Of a stretch of DNA of 64,000 nt, positions 1 to 12,258 are shown in pieces (the stretch's first letter is position 1; each line of letters opens with the position of its first letter). The notes beneath the pieces are model-generated. The model was not told where the DNA came from. It saw nothing but the letters and a program-made list of their open reading frames with translations, and did no database searches. Position numbers and translations under genes: made by a program. Source of the DNA: Stappia sp. (GTDB lineage: Bacteria; Pseudomonadota; Alphaproteobacteria; Rhizobiales; Stappiaceae). Location: positions 1 through 64,000 of the forward strand of contig PBLF01000030.1 of NCBI GenBank assembly GCA_002722295.1. Direction: 5' to 3'.

Positions 1-2
1 AA

Positions 3-1790
<1,788 letters not shown>

Positions 1791-1803
1791 GAACGCCGCA
1801 ACG

Positions 1804-2889
1804 ATGCTTTATTTTCTCGTCGAGTTTTCGGATCAGTTCTCCGCGTTGAACGTGTTCCGCTACATCACGTTCCGCACGGGCGGGGCGATCATGACCGCGC
1901 TCCTGTTCGTCTTCCTCTTCGGTCCGGCGATCATCAATTCCCTGCGCCTGCGCCAGGGACACGGCCAGCCGATCCGCGCGGACGGCCCGCAGAGCCATCT
2001 CCTGACCAAGAAGGGCACGCCCACCATGGGTGGCCTGATGATCCTGTCGGGAATGATCGTGGCGACGCTGCTGTGGGCGAACCTGACCAATCCCTACACC
2101 TGGATCGTTCTCGGCGTGACCGTCGGGTTCGGCGCCATCGGCTTCTATGATGACTACCTGAAGGTCACGAAGTCCTCCCACCGGGGATTCAGCGGACGGT
2201 TTCGGCTCGGCTTCGAGTTCGTGATCGCGGGGCTGGCGGCTTTCGCCGTCACGCTTCTGGAGAGCGGGGCCGCGGGAACCTCGATCGGGTTCCCCTTCTT
2301 CAAGGACCTGACGCTCAATCTTGGCCTTTTCTTCATTCCCTTCGCGGCCTTCGTCGTGGTGGGGGCCGGCAATGCGGTGAACCTGACCGACGGTCTGGAT
2401 GGTCTCGCCATCGTGCCGGTGATGATTGCCTCGGCGTCGTTCGGACTGGTCGCCTACCTGACGGGCAATGCCGTTTTCGCCGACTACCTTCAGATCCACC
2501 ATGTGCCGGGTGCCGGCGATCTCGCCGTCCTGTGCGGCGCGGTGATCGGAGCGGGGCTCGGCTTTCTGTGGTTCAACGCGCCGCCGGCCGCGATCTTCAT
2601 GGGCGACACCGGTTCGCTGGCGCTTGGCGGGATGATCGGCGCGATCGCGGTCGCGACGAAACACGAGATCGTGCTGGCGATCATCGGCGGACTCTTTGTC
2701 GTCGAGGCGCTTTCCGTCATCGTGCAGGTGGCTTCGTTCAAGCTTACCGGCAAGCGCGTCTTCAGGATGGCGCCGATCCATCACCACTTCGAACATCTGG
2801 GCTGGACCGAGAGCCAGGTGGTGATCCGCTTCTGGATCATCGCTGTCGTGCTTGCGCTGGTCGGACTTGCCACGCTGAAGCTGAGGTGA
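1804..2889 (+). CDS. mraY: Phospho-N-acetylmuramoyl-pentapeptide transferase MraY
   Basis: MraY is an integral membrane enzyme that moves phospho-MurNAc-pentapeptide onto undecaprenyl phosphate to form lipid I. At 361 aa it has the usual family length, with about ten hydrophobic segments. Family motifs are visible: the Asp-Asp pair in [15 protein letters not shown] (near residue 115), [10 protein letters not shown] (near 200) and the His-rich loop [12 protein letters not shown] (near 325). I chose ATG 1804 because it gives the usual N-terminus MLYFLVEFS; an in-frame GTG at 1777 lies inside the end of murF. murF ends 13 bp upstream and murD begins 4 bp downstream, so the gene sits in the dcw operon. 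Confidence 0.97.
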   Translation: MLYFLVEFSDQFSALNVFRYITFRTGGAIMTALLFVFLFGPAIINSLRLRQGHGQPIRADGPQSHLLTKKGTPTMGGLMILSGMIVATLLWANLTNPYTWIVLGVTVGFGAIGFYDDYLKVTKSSHRGFSGRFRLGFEFVIAGLAAFAVTLLESGAAGTSIGFPFFKDLTLNLGLFFIPFAAFVVVGAGNAVNLTDGLDGLAIVPVMIASASFGLVAYLTGNAVFADYLQIHHVPGAGDLAVLCGAVIGAGLGFLWFNAPPAAIFMGDTGSLALGGMIGAIAVATKHEIVLAIIGGLFVVEALSVIVQVASFKLTGKRVFRMAPIHHHFEHLGWTESQVVIRFWIIAVVLALVGLATLKLR

Positions 2890-2893
2890 GGCC

Positions 2894-4294
2894 ATGATCG
2901 CGGCGCAAGGCTTCAGGGACAAAACGGTTGCCGTCTTCGGCCTCGGCGGGTCGGGGCTCGTCGCCGCGCGCGCGCTTGTCGCCGGCGGAGCGAATGTCCT
3001 TGCCTGGGACGACGGCGAGAAGGGCAGGCAGGCCGCGGCTGCTGCCGGGATCCCGGTCGCCGACCTGTCGAGCGTTGACTGGTCCGGCATCGAAGCGCTG
3101 GTGCTGGCCCCCGGGGTGCCGCTCACCCATCCTGAGCCGCACTGGAGCGTGGCAAAGGCACGCGCGGCCGGCGTCGAGGTTATCGGTGACATCGAACTTT
3201 TCGAGCGCACCCGCGCGCGCGTCTCACCGGGAAGCCCGCTCGTCGCGATCACCGGCACCAACGGCAAGTCCACCACGACCGCGCTGATTTCCCACGTCCT
3301 GACCGCAGCCGGACGGGATGCGCAGATGGGGGGCAACATCGGCGTGCCGGTGCTGGAACTCGCGCAGCCGGATGAGGGGCGGATTCATGTTCTCGAATGC
3401 TCATCCTACCAGATCGACCTGACTCCGGGGCTTGCCCCGAGCGTCGGCGTGCTGATGAACATTTCGCCCGATCATCTGGACCGGCACGGGACGCTGGAGA
3501 ATTATGCCGCCGTCAAGGAACGGCTCGTGTCCGCGAGCAGGACCTGCGTGGTCGGCGTCGACGATGAGCTGTCGCGCGCCGCTGCCGATCGCGCCGAGGG
3601 ACGGGGGCAGGAGGTGCTGCGCATCTCGACAAGGGGCCCTGTCCGTGACGGGTGCTTCTCCCGGGGATCCACGCTTGTCGTCGCTGCCGGCGGTGTTGAG
3701 ACCGAGTTTGTCGACCTGTCTGGAATCGCATCGCTGCGCGGTGCGCACAATGCCCAGAATGCCGCCGCCACAGTCTGTGTCTGCCGGACGCTCGGGGTCG
3801 CGGATGAGGCGATCCGCGAGGGGGTGTGCACCTTTCCCGGACTGGCCCACCGAATGCAGGTGGTCGGCCGCAAGGAGCGGGTTCTTTTCGTCAACGACAG
3901 CAAGGCGACCAACGCCGATGCGGCCGAAAGGGCGCTTGCAAGCTACGAGCGCATCTACTGGATCGCGGGCGGCAAGGCCAAGGCCGGTGGCATCGCGCCG
4001 CTTCGTCCCTGGTTCGGGCGTATCGCCAAGGCCTACCTCATCGGAGAGGCCGCGCGGGAGTTCTCGGACACGCTCGGCTCCGAAGTCGAGCATGTGGTCT
4101 GCGGAACGCTCGAGGCCGCCGTCGCCCGGGCCGCACGGGACGCCGCTGAGGACAGTCACGAGGAGCCGGTGGTGCTTCTGTCTCCGGCCTGCGCCTCGTT
4201 CGACCAGTTTGCCAATTTCGAGGTTCGCGGCGAGGCTTTCGCCGACGAGGTCCTGAAAATCACCGGACACGCGCCGGGACAGGAGGTCGCCTGA
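2894..4294 (+). CDS. murD: UDP-N-acetylmuramoylalanine--D-glutamate ligase MurD
   Basis: Cytoplasmic ATP-dependent ligase that adds D-Glu to UDP-MurNAc-L-Ala. The 466-aa product has an N-terminal Rossmann-like domain (VAVFGLGGSGLVAARAL), the Mur ligase ATP loop GTNGKSTTTALI near residue 120, NISPDHLDRHG in the central domain and the C-terminal VNDSKATNADAAERAL loop. A purine-rich GAGGTGAGG lies directly before the ATG. The stop codon overlaps the ftsW start by one base (TGATG), so translation is probably coupled. Confidence 0.97.
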   Translation: MIAAQGFRDKTVAVFGLGGSGLVAARALVAGGANVLAWDDGEKGRQAAAAAGIPVADLSSVDWSGIEALVLAPGVPLTHPEPHWSVAKARAAGVEVIGDIELFERTRARVSPGSPLVAITGTNGKSTTTALISHVLTAAGRDAQMGGNIGVPVLELAQPDEGRIHVLECSSYQIDLTPGLAPSVGVLMNISPDHLDRHGTLENYAAVKERLVSASRTCVVGVDDELSRAAADRAEGRGQEVLRISTRGPVRDGCFSRGSTLVVAAGGVETEFVDLSGIASLRGAHNAQNAAATVCVCRTLGVADEAIREGVCTFPGLAHRMQVVGRKERVLFVNDSKATNADAAERALASYERIYWIAGGKAKAGGIAPLRPWFGRIAKAYLIGEAAREFSDTLGSEVEHVVCGTLEAAVARAARDAAEDSHEEPVVLLSPACASFDQFANFEVRGEAFADEVLKITGHAPGQEVA

Positions 4295-5451
4295 TGGTCA
4301 GCCGTGCAGATCGCAGCCCGTTCGCCGAGTGGCTCTGGACCGTCGACCGTTATCTGGTTGCCGGCTTTGTCGTGCTCATGGTTGGCGGCATCGTGCTGTC
4401 CTTCGCAGCCAGCCCGGCCGTGGCCGAGCGGCTCGATATCGACAGCTACCACTTCATCAAGCGTCAGGCGCTGTTTCTGATCCCGGCGCTGGTCGTCATG
4501 TTCGGCGTGTCGGCGCTCAGCCCGAGGCTTGTGCGGCGCGTGGCGCTTGCGGTCTTCGTGCTGTCTCTCGTGATGATGGTGGCGACGCTGTTCCTCGGCG
4601 TCGAGGCCAAGGGATCGCGGCGCTGGATCAGCTTCGTCGGCTTGACGGTGCAGCCTTCGGAGTTCCTGAAGCCCGCCCTGATCGTCCTGTCGGCATTCCT
4701 GCTCTCGGAGGCCGGGCGCCGGCCGGACGTGCCGGGCACGCTGTTCTCGATCCTGCTCTTCATCATGTCCGCGGCGCTGCTCATCGCTCAGCCCGACTTC
4801 GGCCAGACGATGCTTCTGACCATCGTGTTCGGCGCCCTTCTGTTTCTCAACGGCCTGCCGTGGGTGGCCATCGTGCCGATCGGGGTTCTCGGCGTCGGCG
4901 GCCTGGTTTCCGCCTACCTGATGCTTCCGCACGTGCAAAGCCGTGTCGATCGGTTTCTCGACCCGGGTTCGGGCGACACGTTCAACGTCGACCGCGCGAT
5001 CGAGGCCTTCGTCTCGGGAAGCTGGTTCGGGCGCGGCCCCGGCGAGGGCACCATCAAGCGGGTGCTGCCGGAAAGCCATACCGATTTCATCTTCGCGGTT
5101 GCGGCGGAGGAGTTCGGTATCGTCATGTGTCTTCTGCTCGTTCTGGTGTTCGGTTTCGTGGTGCTGCGCGGCCTGTCTCACGCTGCGCGCGAGGAGGATC
5201 CTTTCTCGCGTCTCGCGATCGCGGGACTCATGATCCTCTTCGGCATCCAGGCCTGCATCAACATGGCGGTGAACCTGAACCTGATGCCGGCGAAGGGCAT
5301 GACGTTGCCCTTCATTTCCTATGGCGGCTCGTCGCTTCTCGCGTCCGCGCTGTCCATGGGCTTCGTGCTCGCGTTGACGCGCCGGCGACCGCAGGCGTCC
5401 CGCCATGACAGTGTGATCGTCTCGCGCCTGTCCCCCTCCAGTCTGGCGTGA
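4294..5451 (+). CDS. ftsW: SEDS-family peptidoglycan glycosyltransferase FtsW
   Basis: Polytopic division protein of the SEDS family, which polymerises lipid II into septal glycan together with FtsI. The 385-aa product has about ten transmembrane segments and the family signatures PESHTDFIFAVAAEEFG (near residue 260) and the C-terminal LPFISYGGSSLLASAL. It lies between murD and murG, the standard dcw order. The start overlaps the murD stop (TGATG). FtsI is not in view and is expected upstream of murE. Confidence 0.96.
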   Translation: MVSRADRSPFAEWLWTVDRYLVAGFVVLMVGGIVLSFAASPAVAERLDIDSYHFIKRQALFLIPALVVMFGVSALSPRLVRRVALAVFVLSLVMMVATLFLGVEAKGSRRWISFVGLTVQPSEFLKPALIVLSAFLLSEAGRRPDVPGTLFSILLFIMSAALLIAQPDFGQTMLLTIVFGALLFLNGLPWVAIVPIGVLGVGGLVSAYLMLPHVQSRVDRFLDPGSGDTFNVDRAIEAFVSGSWFGRGPGEGTIKRVLPESHTDFIFAVAAEEFGIVMCLLLVLVFGFVVLRGLSHAAREEDPFSRLAIAGLMILFGIQACINMAVNLNLMPAKGMTLPFISYGGSSLLASALSMGFVLALTRRRPQASRHDSVIVSRLSPSSLA

Positions 5452-5458
5452 GGCGGAC

Positions 5459-6601
5459 ATGGGACTGACCTTTCTTCTGACCGCAGGCGGAACGGGCGGG
5501 CATCTGTTTCCCGCGCAGGCGCTGGCAAGCGAACTGATGCGCCGTGGCCATGCGGTCGAACTTGCGACCGACCACCGTGTCGGCGAAATCGGACGTGATT
5601 TCCCCGCACGCAAGATGCACGTGATCGCCTCTGCGACCCTTGCGGGCCGCTCGCCCCTGGCGCTCGCGCGAACGGCCTGGAAGCTCGGGCGCGGAACCCT
5701 GCAGGCCCGCGCGTTGCTCAAGTCCCTCAGGCCCGACACGGTCGTCGGCTTTGGCGGATATCCGACATTCCCGCCGATGCTGGCTGCCTGGCTGACCGGT
5801 ACCCCCAGTGTGCTGCATGAGGCAAATGCAGTGATGGGGCGTGCGAACCGGATGCTCGCGGCGCGCGCGACGGCCATCGCGACGAGCTTTCCCCTTGCGG
5901 GCGGAACCGATCCCGCCCTGGCCTCGCGGACGGTGCGCACCGGAAATCCCGTGCGCGACGCGGTGATCGCCGCGGCGGCTCCTTATCGGGAGCCTCAGCC
6001 GGAAGGCCGGTTCGACCTGCTCGTGTTCGGGGGGTCGCAGGGTGCGCGCTTCTTCTCCGAGGTGCTTCCTGAAGCGCTGCAGTGTCTGGAAGGGCATCTG
6101 CGCCGGCGGGTGCGGCTCGTACAGCAGTGCCGGCCGGAAGATCTGGACCGGGTGAAAGCAGCCTACGACGCGCTCGGACTGGAAGCCGAGCTTGCCCCAT
6201 TCTTCCCCGACATGCCGAAACGCATTGCCGACGCTCATCTCGTCGTGTGCCGCTCGGGTGCGTCGAGCGTGTCGGAACTGTCCGTGATCGGCCGTCCCTC
6301 GATCCTGGTGCCGCTTCCCCATGCGCTCGACAACGACCAGGGACGCAACGCGGAAGTGCTGGCGGAGGCAGGCGGCGCCTGGCCGATTGCCCAGAAGGAC
6401 CTGGATGGTCCCGCTCTTGCCGAGCGGATTATCGATCTCATGAACGCGCCGGCCCGGCTGGCGAAGGCGGCTGCCGCCGCGCGGGACGTCGGACGCCCCG
6501 ACGCGGTGCGCAGGCTTGCCGATCTTGTTGAACATGTCGCCTCGCGCCGCCCGGTTTCGGCGCTCGCGCAGGGCGACCAGAGTGAGGAAACTCCATCATG
6601 A
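5459..6601 (+). CDS. murG: Undecaprenyldiphospho-muramoylpentapeptide beta-N-acetylglucosaminyltransferase MurG
   Basis: Peripheral inner-membrane GT-B glycosyltransferase that adds GlcNAc to lipid I to make lipid II. The N-terminal acceptor domain has the glycine loop [16 protein letters not shown] (near residues 7-22). The C-terminal UDP-GlcNAc domain has [14 protein letters not shown] and [12 protein letters not shown]. Length 380 aa. GTGAGGCGG upstream of the ATG serves as ribosome-binding site. The last four bases overlap the murC start (ATGA). Confidence 0.97.
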   Translation: MGLTFLLTAGGTGGHLFPAQALASELMRRGHAVELATDHRVGEIGRDFPARKMHVIASATLAGRSPLALARTAWKLGRGTLQARALLKSLRPDTVVGFGGYPTFPPMLAAWLTGTPSVLHEANAVMGRANRMLAARATAIATSFPLAGGTDPALASRTVRTGNPVRDAVIAAAAPYREPQPEGRFDLLVFGGSQGARFFSEVLPEALQCLEGHLRRRVRLVQQCRPEDLDRVKAAYDALGLEAELAPFFPDMPKRIADAHLVVCRSGASSVSELSVIGRPSILVPLPHALDNDQGRNAEVLAEAGGAWPIAQKDLDGPALAERIIDLMNAPARLAKAAAAARDVGRPDAVRRLADLVEHVASRRPVSALAQGDQSEETPS

Positions 6602-8016
6602 AGATGCCCCAGGACATCGGCCCCGTTCATTTCGTCGGGATCGGCGGTATCGGGATGAGCGGCATCGCCGAGGTGCTGCACATGCTTGGCTACACGGTGA
6701 AGGGCTCGGACCTCAGCGAGAGTGCCAACGTCAAGCGCCTGCGGGAAAAGGGCATCGAGGTTGCGATCGGTCATCGGGCGGAAAACCTCGAGGACGCCCG
6801 CGTGGTCGTGGTCTCCTCTGCCATCAAGCGCGACAATCCCGAACTCGTCGCCGCGCGGGAGCGGTTCCTTCCGGTGGTGCGACGGGCCGAGATGCTCGCC
6901 GAGCTGATGCGCTTCAAGCAGGCGATCGCGATCGGCGGCACCCACGGAAAAACAACGACGACTTCGCTGATTTCCGCCCTGCTGGATGCCGGCGGCTTCG
7001 ATCCGACGGTCATCAATGGCGGCATCATCAACGCCTATGGCACCAATGCCCGCATGGGACAGGGCGACTGGATGGTGGTGGAGGCGGATGAATCCGACGG
7101 TACCTTCGTCAAGCTGCCGGCCGACATTGCCGTGGTCACGAACGTCGATCCCGAGCATCTCGATCACTACGGAAGTTTCGACGGCGTGCGTGACGCCTTC
7201 CTTCAGTTCGTGGAGAATGTCCCCTTCTACGGCTTTGCCGTGATGTGCCTCGATCATCCGGAAGTCCAGACCATGGTCGGACGCATCGAGGATCGCCAGA
7301 TCATCACCTATGGTGAGAACCGGCAGGCGGACGTGCGCATCTACGACATGGCGGCGCGCAACGGCGAGACGGTGTTTTCCCTCGAGCTTCGCGATCGGGT
7401 CGCGGGCACGAGCGAGGTGATCGAGGAGCTCAGCCTGCCCATGCCGGGCCGGCACAACGTGTCGAATGCCACGGCGGCGGTGGCGGTTGCGTGGAAGCTC
7501 GGCATCAAGGCAGACGAGATCCGCCAGGGGCTCTCCGGCTTCCGTGGGGTGAAGCGACGCTTCTCCCTGACCGGGACGGCCGGCGGCGTCCGCGTCTATG
7601 ACGACTATGCCCACCACCCGGTCGAGATCCGCGCCGTCCTTGGCGCCGCGCGCAGCGTTTGTCCCGGCTCTGTCGTCGCCGTGGTTCAGCCGCATCGCTA
7701 CACCCGGCTGGAGAGCCTGTTCGACGAGTTCTGTGCCTGCTTCAACGATGCCGACCACGTCATCTGCGCGCCGGTCTATGCGGCCGGGGAAAGCCCGCGT
7801 GAAGGCATCGACCATGTTGCTCTTGCGAATGGCATTCGCGCCAGCGGCCATCGCTCCGTTCACGTGATCGGCGGCGAGGACGAGCTTGCCGCAACTGTCG
7901 CCAAGGTCGCCGGGGACGGCGACTACGTCGTATGTCTGGGCGCGGGAAGCATTTCGCAGTGGGCGGCGGCCCTTCCCGAGGCGCTGGAACGCGTCCGCGC
8001 TGGGGAGGAAGCATGA
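6598..8016 (+). CDS. murC: UDP-N-acetylmuramate--L-alanine ligase MurC
   Basis: Commits UDP-MurNAc to the peptide branch by adding L-Ala. The 472-aa product has the N-terminal [17 protein letters not shown] loop, the ATP loop [15 protein letters not shown] near residue 112, [11 protein letters not shown], and the C-terminal [18 protein letters not shown] overlaps occur at both ends (murG before, murB after), a sign of tightly coupled translation along the operon. Confidence 0.97.
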   Translation: MKMPQDIGPVHFVGIGGIGMSGIAEVLHMLGYTVKGSDLSESANVKRLREKGIEVAIGHRAENLEDARVVVVSSAIKRDNPELVAARERFLPVVRRAEMLAELMRFKQAIAIGGTHGKTTTTSLISALLDAGGFDPTVINGGIINAYGTNARMGQGDWMVVEADESDGTFVKLPADIAVVTNVDPEHLDHYGSFDGVRDAFLQFVENVPFYGFAVMCLDHPEVQTMVGRIEDRQIITYGENRQADVRIYDMAARNGETVFSLELRDRVAGTSEVIEELSLPMPGRHNVSNATAAVAVAWKLGIKADEIRQGLSGFRGVKRRFSLTGTAGGVRVYDDYAHHPVEIRAVLGAARSVCPGSVVAVVQPHRYTRLESLFDEFCACFNDADHVICAPVYAAGESPREGIDHVALANGIRASGHRSVHVIGGEDELAATVAKVAGDGDYVVCLGAGSISQWAAALPEALERVRAGEEA

Positions 8017-9005
8017 GCGGGGCCGATCTCATTGCGGCGCATGGTTTGGACCGGATCGGCCTGAAAGGACGCCTGAGCGCCGACCAGCCGTTGTCCTCGG
8101 TCACCTGGTTTCGTGTCGGTGGGCCTGCGGAGCTGCTTTTCCAGCCGGCCGACGTCGAGGATCTCGCACTGTTCCTCCGGCATCTTCCGGAAGCTGTCCC
8201 GGTGCTGCCGATCGGACTGGGATCGAACCTTCTGGTACGCGACGGCGGCCTTGAGGGCGTCGTCGTCAGGCTGTCCGCGCGCGGGTTCGGGGCAATTTCG
8301 GTCGAGGGCGAGACGATGCGCGTCGGGGCGGCCGTTCCGGACAAGCGGCTCGCGGAAGCCGCCGCCGAGGCCGGGCTTGGAGGTTTCGCGTTCTATGCGG
8401 GTATTCCCGGTGGCATCGGCGGTGCCTTGCGCATGAACGCAGGCGCCCACGGGGCGGAGACCGTCGAGGTGGTGCGGGAACTGCAGGCCGTGACGCGCAA
8501 GGGCGAGATCTTGCGGATGCCGGCATCGGACATGGGGTACAGCTATCGCCACAGTGCGGCGCCCCACGACATGATTTTCACGGAAGCGGTGTTCGCCGGC
8601 GAGCCTCGTGAGCGCGAACGTATCCGGGCCGAGATGGATGCCGTCAACGAGCATCGCGAGAAGGCGCAGCCGATCCGCGAGAAGACCGGGGGTTCCACCT
8701 TCAAGAATCCCCCTGGCCATTCGGCCTGGAAGCTGATCGACGAAGCCGGGTGTCGCGGCCTTCAGATCGGAGGCGCGCGCATGTCCGACATGCATTGCAA
8801 CTTCATGATCAACACTGGCGAGGCGAGCGCCGAGGACCTGGAGCGCCTGGGGGAGACGGTTCGTGCCCGCGTGCTCGATACGTCGGGTATCTCACTTGAG
8901 TGGGAAATCAAGCGTCTCGGGCGGTTCGCCACCGGGGCCGGGATCGAGCCGTTTCTGGGTGCCGCCGGCGGTGCCGCGAGCAAGGAGAGCGCCAGCCATG
9001 GCTGA
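8013..9005 (+). CDS. murB: UDP-N-acetylenolpyruvoylglucosamine reductase MurB
   Basis: FAD enzyme that reduces UDP-GlcNAc-enolpyruvate to UDP-MurNAc with NADPH. The 330-aa product shows the FAD-binding stretches [15 protein letters not shown] and [19 protein letters not shown], and the catalytic serine region [17 protein letters not shown] near residue 228. The ATG at 8013 is preceded by GGGAGGAAGC and overlaps the murC stop by ATGA; an upstream in-frame ATG at 7932 lies inside murC and was rejected. The gene ends 8 bp inside ddl. Confidence 0.97.
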   Translation: MSGADLIAAHGLDRIGLKGRLSADQPLSSVTWFRVGGPAELLFQPADVEDLALFLRHLPEAVPVLPIGLGSNLLVRDGGLEGVVVRLSARGFGAISVEGETMRVGAAVPDKRLAEAAAEAGLGGFAFYAGIPGGIGGALRMNAGAHGAETVEVVRELQAVTRKGEILRMPASDMGYSYRHSAAPHDMIFTEAVFAGEPRERERIRAEMDAVNEHREKAQPIREKTGGSTFKNPPGHSAWKLIDEAGCRGLQIGGARMSDMHCNFMINTGEASAEDLERLGETVRARVLDTSGISLEWEIKRLGRFATGAGIEPFLGAAGGAASKESASHG

Positions 9006-9927
9006 TGGGAAGCACGTCGCCGTCCTGATGGGAGGATGGTCCGCGGAACGGCCCGTGAGCCTGAAGACGGGCGAGGCCTGCGCGAAGGCGCTCGAGCGGG
9101 CGGGCTACAAGGTTACCTGCGTCGATGTGGATCGGAACGTGGCCGCGGTTCTGTCAGACCTGAGGCCGGACGTCGCCTTCAACGCCCTGCACGGCCCGCA
9201 TGGTGAGGACGGGTGTATCCAGGGCGTTCTGGAAATCCTGGGGATTGCCTATACGCATTCGGGTGTCGCGGCCTCGGCGCTTGCCATGGACAAGGGCAAG
9301 GCAAAGGCCGTGATGAAGGCCGCCGGGATTCCCGTTGCCGAGCACAAGGTGCTGCACCGGCTCGAGGCCGCGCGCGCACACGCCCTCAAGCCGCCCTATG
9401 TCGCCAAGCCCGTGTGTGAAGGCTCGTCCTTCGGCGTGCTCATCGTGCAGGAGGGGACGGAGCACCCGCCCCAGGAGCTCTTTCGCGACGACTGGCCCTA
9501 TGGCGACATGGTGATGGTGGAACGCTACATCCCGGGTCGGGAACTGACCTGCGCGGTGATGGAGGACGTTGCGCTTGGTGTCATCGAAGTGATGCCAAAG
9601 GGTCACGGTTTCTACGATTTTGACGCGAAATACGCGCCCGGAGGCTCGCAGCACATCCTTCCGGCCGAAATTTCACCATTTGTTTACCAAGAAGTACAGA
9701 AACTTAGTCTCAAGGCGCATCGCGCGCTCGGTTGCAAGGGTGTGACACGAGCGGATTTCAGGTTCGACGAACAGCCGTCCGGGCGCGGAGAACTGATCTG
9801 CCTTGAGGTGAACACCCAACCCGGAATGACCGAAACATCGCTCGTGCCTGAACTCGCGGCGCACGCCGGTCATTCCTTCGAAGAGCTGACAAGCTGGATC
9901 GTGGAGAACGCAAGTTGCGGACGTTGA
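8998..9927 (+). CDS. ddl: D-alanine--D-alanine ligase Ddl (DdlB type)
   Basis: ATP-grasp ligase that makes the D-Ala-D-Ala used by MurF and is the target of D-cycloserine. The 309-aa product shows [35 protein letters not shown], the Lys-rich ATP-grasp core and the metal-binding end [15 protein letters not shown]. The start at 8998 overlaps the murB end and was preferred to the ATG-less long frame from 8863, because the family begins with this GGxSAE segment. The frame overlaps possible upstream ftsQ starts. Confidence 0.96.
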   Translation: MADGKHVAVLMGGWSAERPVSLKTGEACAKALERAGYKVTCVDVDRNVAAVLSDLRPDVAFNALHGPHGEDGCIQGVLEILGIAYTHSGVAASALAMDKGKAKAVMKAAGIPVAEHKVLHRLEAARAHALKPPYVAKPVCEGSSFGVLIVQEGTEHPPQELFRDDWPYGDMVMVERYIPGRELTCAVMEDVALGVIEVMPKGHGFYDFDAKYAPGGSQHILPAEISPFVYQEVQKLSLKAHRALGCKGVTRADFRFDEQPSGRGELICLEVNTQPGMTETSLVPELAAHAGHSFEELTSWIVENASCGR

Positions 9928-9947
9928 AGGCAAAACGGGAAGAGGAC

Positions 9948-10829
9948 ATGGTCCTGCCGATCGAGGCGGCGCTCGCGCCGCGCGGTCGTGGCGTGCCCCG
10001 TTTGCACCGTCGCCCCCTGTGGCGCGCGGCCGGAATTCTTCAGGACCTGCCGCGCTGGACGGGCACCGCCGGCGCGCTCGCGTTCCTGTCCGCGACGATC
10101 CTTTACGGCGTCGCGGTCGGCGGCTACGGCCGCATGGTTAGCGAATCACTTACGTCCGCCGCCGGCTTCGAAATTGCGAAAGTCGAACTCTCGGGTCAGA
10201 AGGAGACCAGCGAGTTCGAGATCCTCGAGGCTCTCGAGATTCAGCAGGGAACGTCGCTGGCCCTCTTCGACGCTGCTGCGGCGCGTGATCGGCTGGAGCG
10301 GATCGCCTGGGTCGATGACGTCTCGGTCCAGAAGTTTTACCCCAACACGCTTCGTGTGAAGATCGGCGAGCGCGAGGCCTATGCGCTCTGGCAGCGCGGT
10401 GACCGCCTTTCCGTCATCGACGGCAAGGGACAGGTCATCAGCGATGACGTCGATGGGCGCTACGCCAATCTTCTGATGCTGATCGGCCATGGTGCCCAGA
10501 CCCGGGGCCAGGAGATCATCGACGATCTCGATGCGATGCCGGAGTTGCGCTCGAGGGTGCGGGCCGCCCGGCTGGTCTCCGACCGGCGCTGGGACCTCGT
10601 TCTCGACAACGGCATCGCCGTGCGTCTTCCCGAAGACAATGTGAAGACCGCTCTTGCCGACCTGATGGAAATGGATGCGAAGAACGGTCTGCTCACCCGT
10701 GACATCACGGTTGTGGACCTGCGTCTCCCTGATCGCCTGATCGTGCGTCTGACGGACGAGGCGGCAATGCGGCGCAAGGCCGGTGCGAGCGCGTTTGGGA
10801 CACGCCGCCGGGGAGGGGCCGACACATGA
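9948..10829 (+). CDS. ftsQ: Cell division protein FtsQ
   Basis: Bitopic inner-membrane divisome protein. The 293-aa product has a basic cytosolic N-terminus, one membrane segment (about residues 40-62, TAGALAFLSATILYGVAVGG), and a periplasmic POTRA region starting FEIAKVELSGQKETSEFEI, followed by the FtsQ beta domain (SVIDGKGQVISDD). ATG 9948 has GGAAGAGG upstream; a TTG at 9915 overlapping ddl is possible but less likely. The last four bases overlap the ftsA start. Confidence 0.94.
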   Translation: MVLPIEAALAPRGRGVPRLHRRPLWRAAGILQDLPRWTGTAGALAFLSATILYGVAVGGYGRMVSESLTSAAGFEIAKVELSGQKETSEFEILEALEIQQGTSLALFDAAAARDRLERIAWVDDVSVQKFYPNTLRVKIGEREAYALWQRGDRLSVIDGKGQVISDDVDGRYANLLMLIGHGAQTRGQEIIDDLDAMPELRSRVRAARLVSDRRWDLVLDNGIAVRLPEDNVKTALADLMEMDAKNGLLTRDITVVDLRLPDRLIVRLTDEAAMRRKAGASAFGTRRRGGADT

Positions 10830-12148
10830 CCCGTCGCAACGCCCCGATCTATCTGCCACGGATGCGCCCGCTGCCCGCACGCCGGGCTGTTGTCGTCTCG
10901 GTGCTCGACATCGGTTCGACCAAGGTGTGCTGCCTGATCGCCAAGCTGAGCCCGCGCACGGACGATTGCGTGCTGCCCGGGCGCACGCATTCCATCGAGG
11001 TTCTGGGCTACGGCTACCAGCGTTCGCGCGGTCTGAAGTCCGGTGTCGTGGTGGACATGGACGAGGCGGAGCAGGCCATCCGTCTCGCGGTCGACGCGGC
11101 CGAGCGCATGGCCGGTGTCACGGTGGAGTCGCTCATCACCAACGTGACCTGCGGACGGTTGCATTCGGAAATCATCACCGCCACCGTGGGCCTTGCCGGC
11201 GACGACGTGTGCGAGGCCGATATCCAGCGCGTTCTCGCCGCCGGAAGCGCCCATACGGTCGCAGAGGGCCGGGCGGTCATGCATGCGCTGCCAATCGCCT
11301 ACACGCTCGACGGAAATCGCGGGATGCGCGATCCGCGCGGAATGCTGGGCGAGCGGCTTGGCGTCGACATGCAGGTGGTCACGGCCGAGATCGCGCCGGT
11401 GCGCAATCTCGAGCTTTGCATCAACCGCGGACACCTGGCCGTCGAGACGATGGTTGCAACGCCCTTCGCAAGCGGTCTTTCGACGCTCGTGGAAGACGAG
11501 ACGGAACTCGGTGTCGCCTGTGTCGACATGGGCGGTGGCACGACGACCATTTCGGTCTTCGTGGAAGGCCAGATGGTGCATGCGGATGCGATCGCCGTCG
11601 GTGGCCACCATGTGACGATGGACATTGCGCGCGCGCTCTCCACCCGGCTGGTGGACGCGGAGCGCATTAAGACGCTTCAGGGCTCCGCGCTTCCGTCGCA
11701 GTCGGACGAGCGCGACATGATCTCGGTGCCACCGGTGGACGCGGAAAGCGATCTGCCCCGTCAGGTGTCGCGAGCCGCGCTGACGCGCGTCGTCGTGCCG
11801 CGTGTCGAGGAAATTCTGGAACTGGTGCGCGACAGGCTCGCCGCCTCCGGCTTTGCCGGGCGGGTTGGCAAGCGGATCGTGCTGACGGGCGGCGCAAGCC
11901 AGCTCACGGGACTGACCGAGGTCGCGCGGCGCGTCCTCGGCCGACAGGTCCGGCTCGGGCGCCCGCTGGGTGTCGCCGGACTTCCGGAGGCGGCCAAGGG
12001 GCCGGCCTTCGCCGCGGCGGTGGGCCTGCTGATCTATCCGCAGGTCGCCCAGGTGGAACAATTCGAACCGCGCAACATCGCGTCGCGCTGGTCGTTCGGA
12101 TCCAGCACGCTGGCCAGGGTCGGCAACTGGATTCGGGATAGTTTCTGA
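10826..12148 (+). CDS. ftsA: Cell division protein FtsA
   Basis: Actin-like protein that tethers FtsZ to the membrane and recruits later divisome proteins. The 440-aa product carries the phosphate-1 loop VLDIGSTKVCCLIAKL (after a roughly 25-residue basic leader), the 1C subdomain, the phosphate-2 loop CVDMGGGTTTISVF and the adenosine motif VLTGGASQLTGL. The C-terminal end WSFGSSTLARVGNWIRDSF is a likely amphipathic membrane-targeting helix. A small inverted repeat (GAGGC/GCCTC, 12147-12163) begins at its stop codon. Confidence 0.96.
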   Translation: MTRRNAPIYLPRMRPLPARRAVVVSVLDIGSTKVCCLIAKLSPRTDDCVLPGRTHSIEVLGYGYQRSRGLKSGVVVDMDEAEQAIRLAVDAAERMAGVTVESLITNVTCGRLHSEIITATVGLAGDDVCEADIQRVLAAGSAHTVAEGRAVMHALPIAYTLDGNRGMRDPRGMLGERLGVDMQVVTAEIAPVRNLELCINRGHLAVETMVATPFASGLSTLVEDETELGVACVDMGGGTTTISVFVEGQMVHADAIAVGGHHVTMDIARALSTRLVDAERIKTLQGSALPSQSDERDMISVPPVDAESDLPRQVSRAALTRVVVPRVEEILELVRDRLAASGFAGRVGKRIVLTGGASQLTGLTEVARRVLGRQVRLGRPLGVAGLPEAAKGPAFAAAVGLLIYPQVAQVEQFEPRNIASRWSFGSSTLARVGNWIRDSF

Positions 12149-12258
12149 GGCGGGAAACTGCCTCGGGAAGCGCCGCCGACGCACACGGTGGCGCATGACG
12201 AGGGAACCAAAGGTTTGTCGGACGGGCAGAAGGACGTCCAAGGGGTCGCGAGGATACC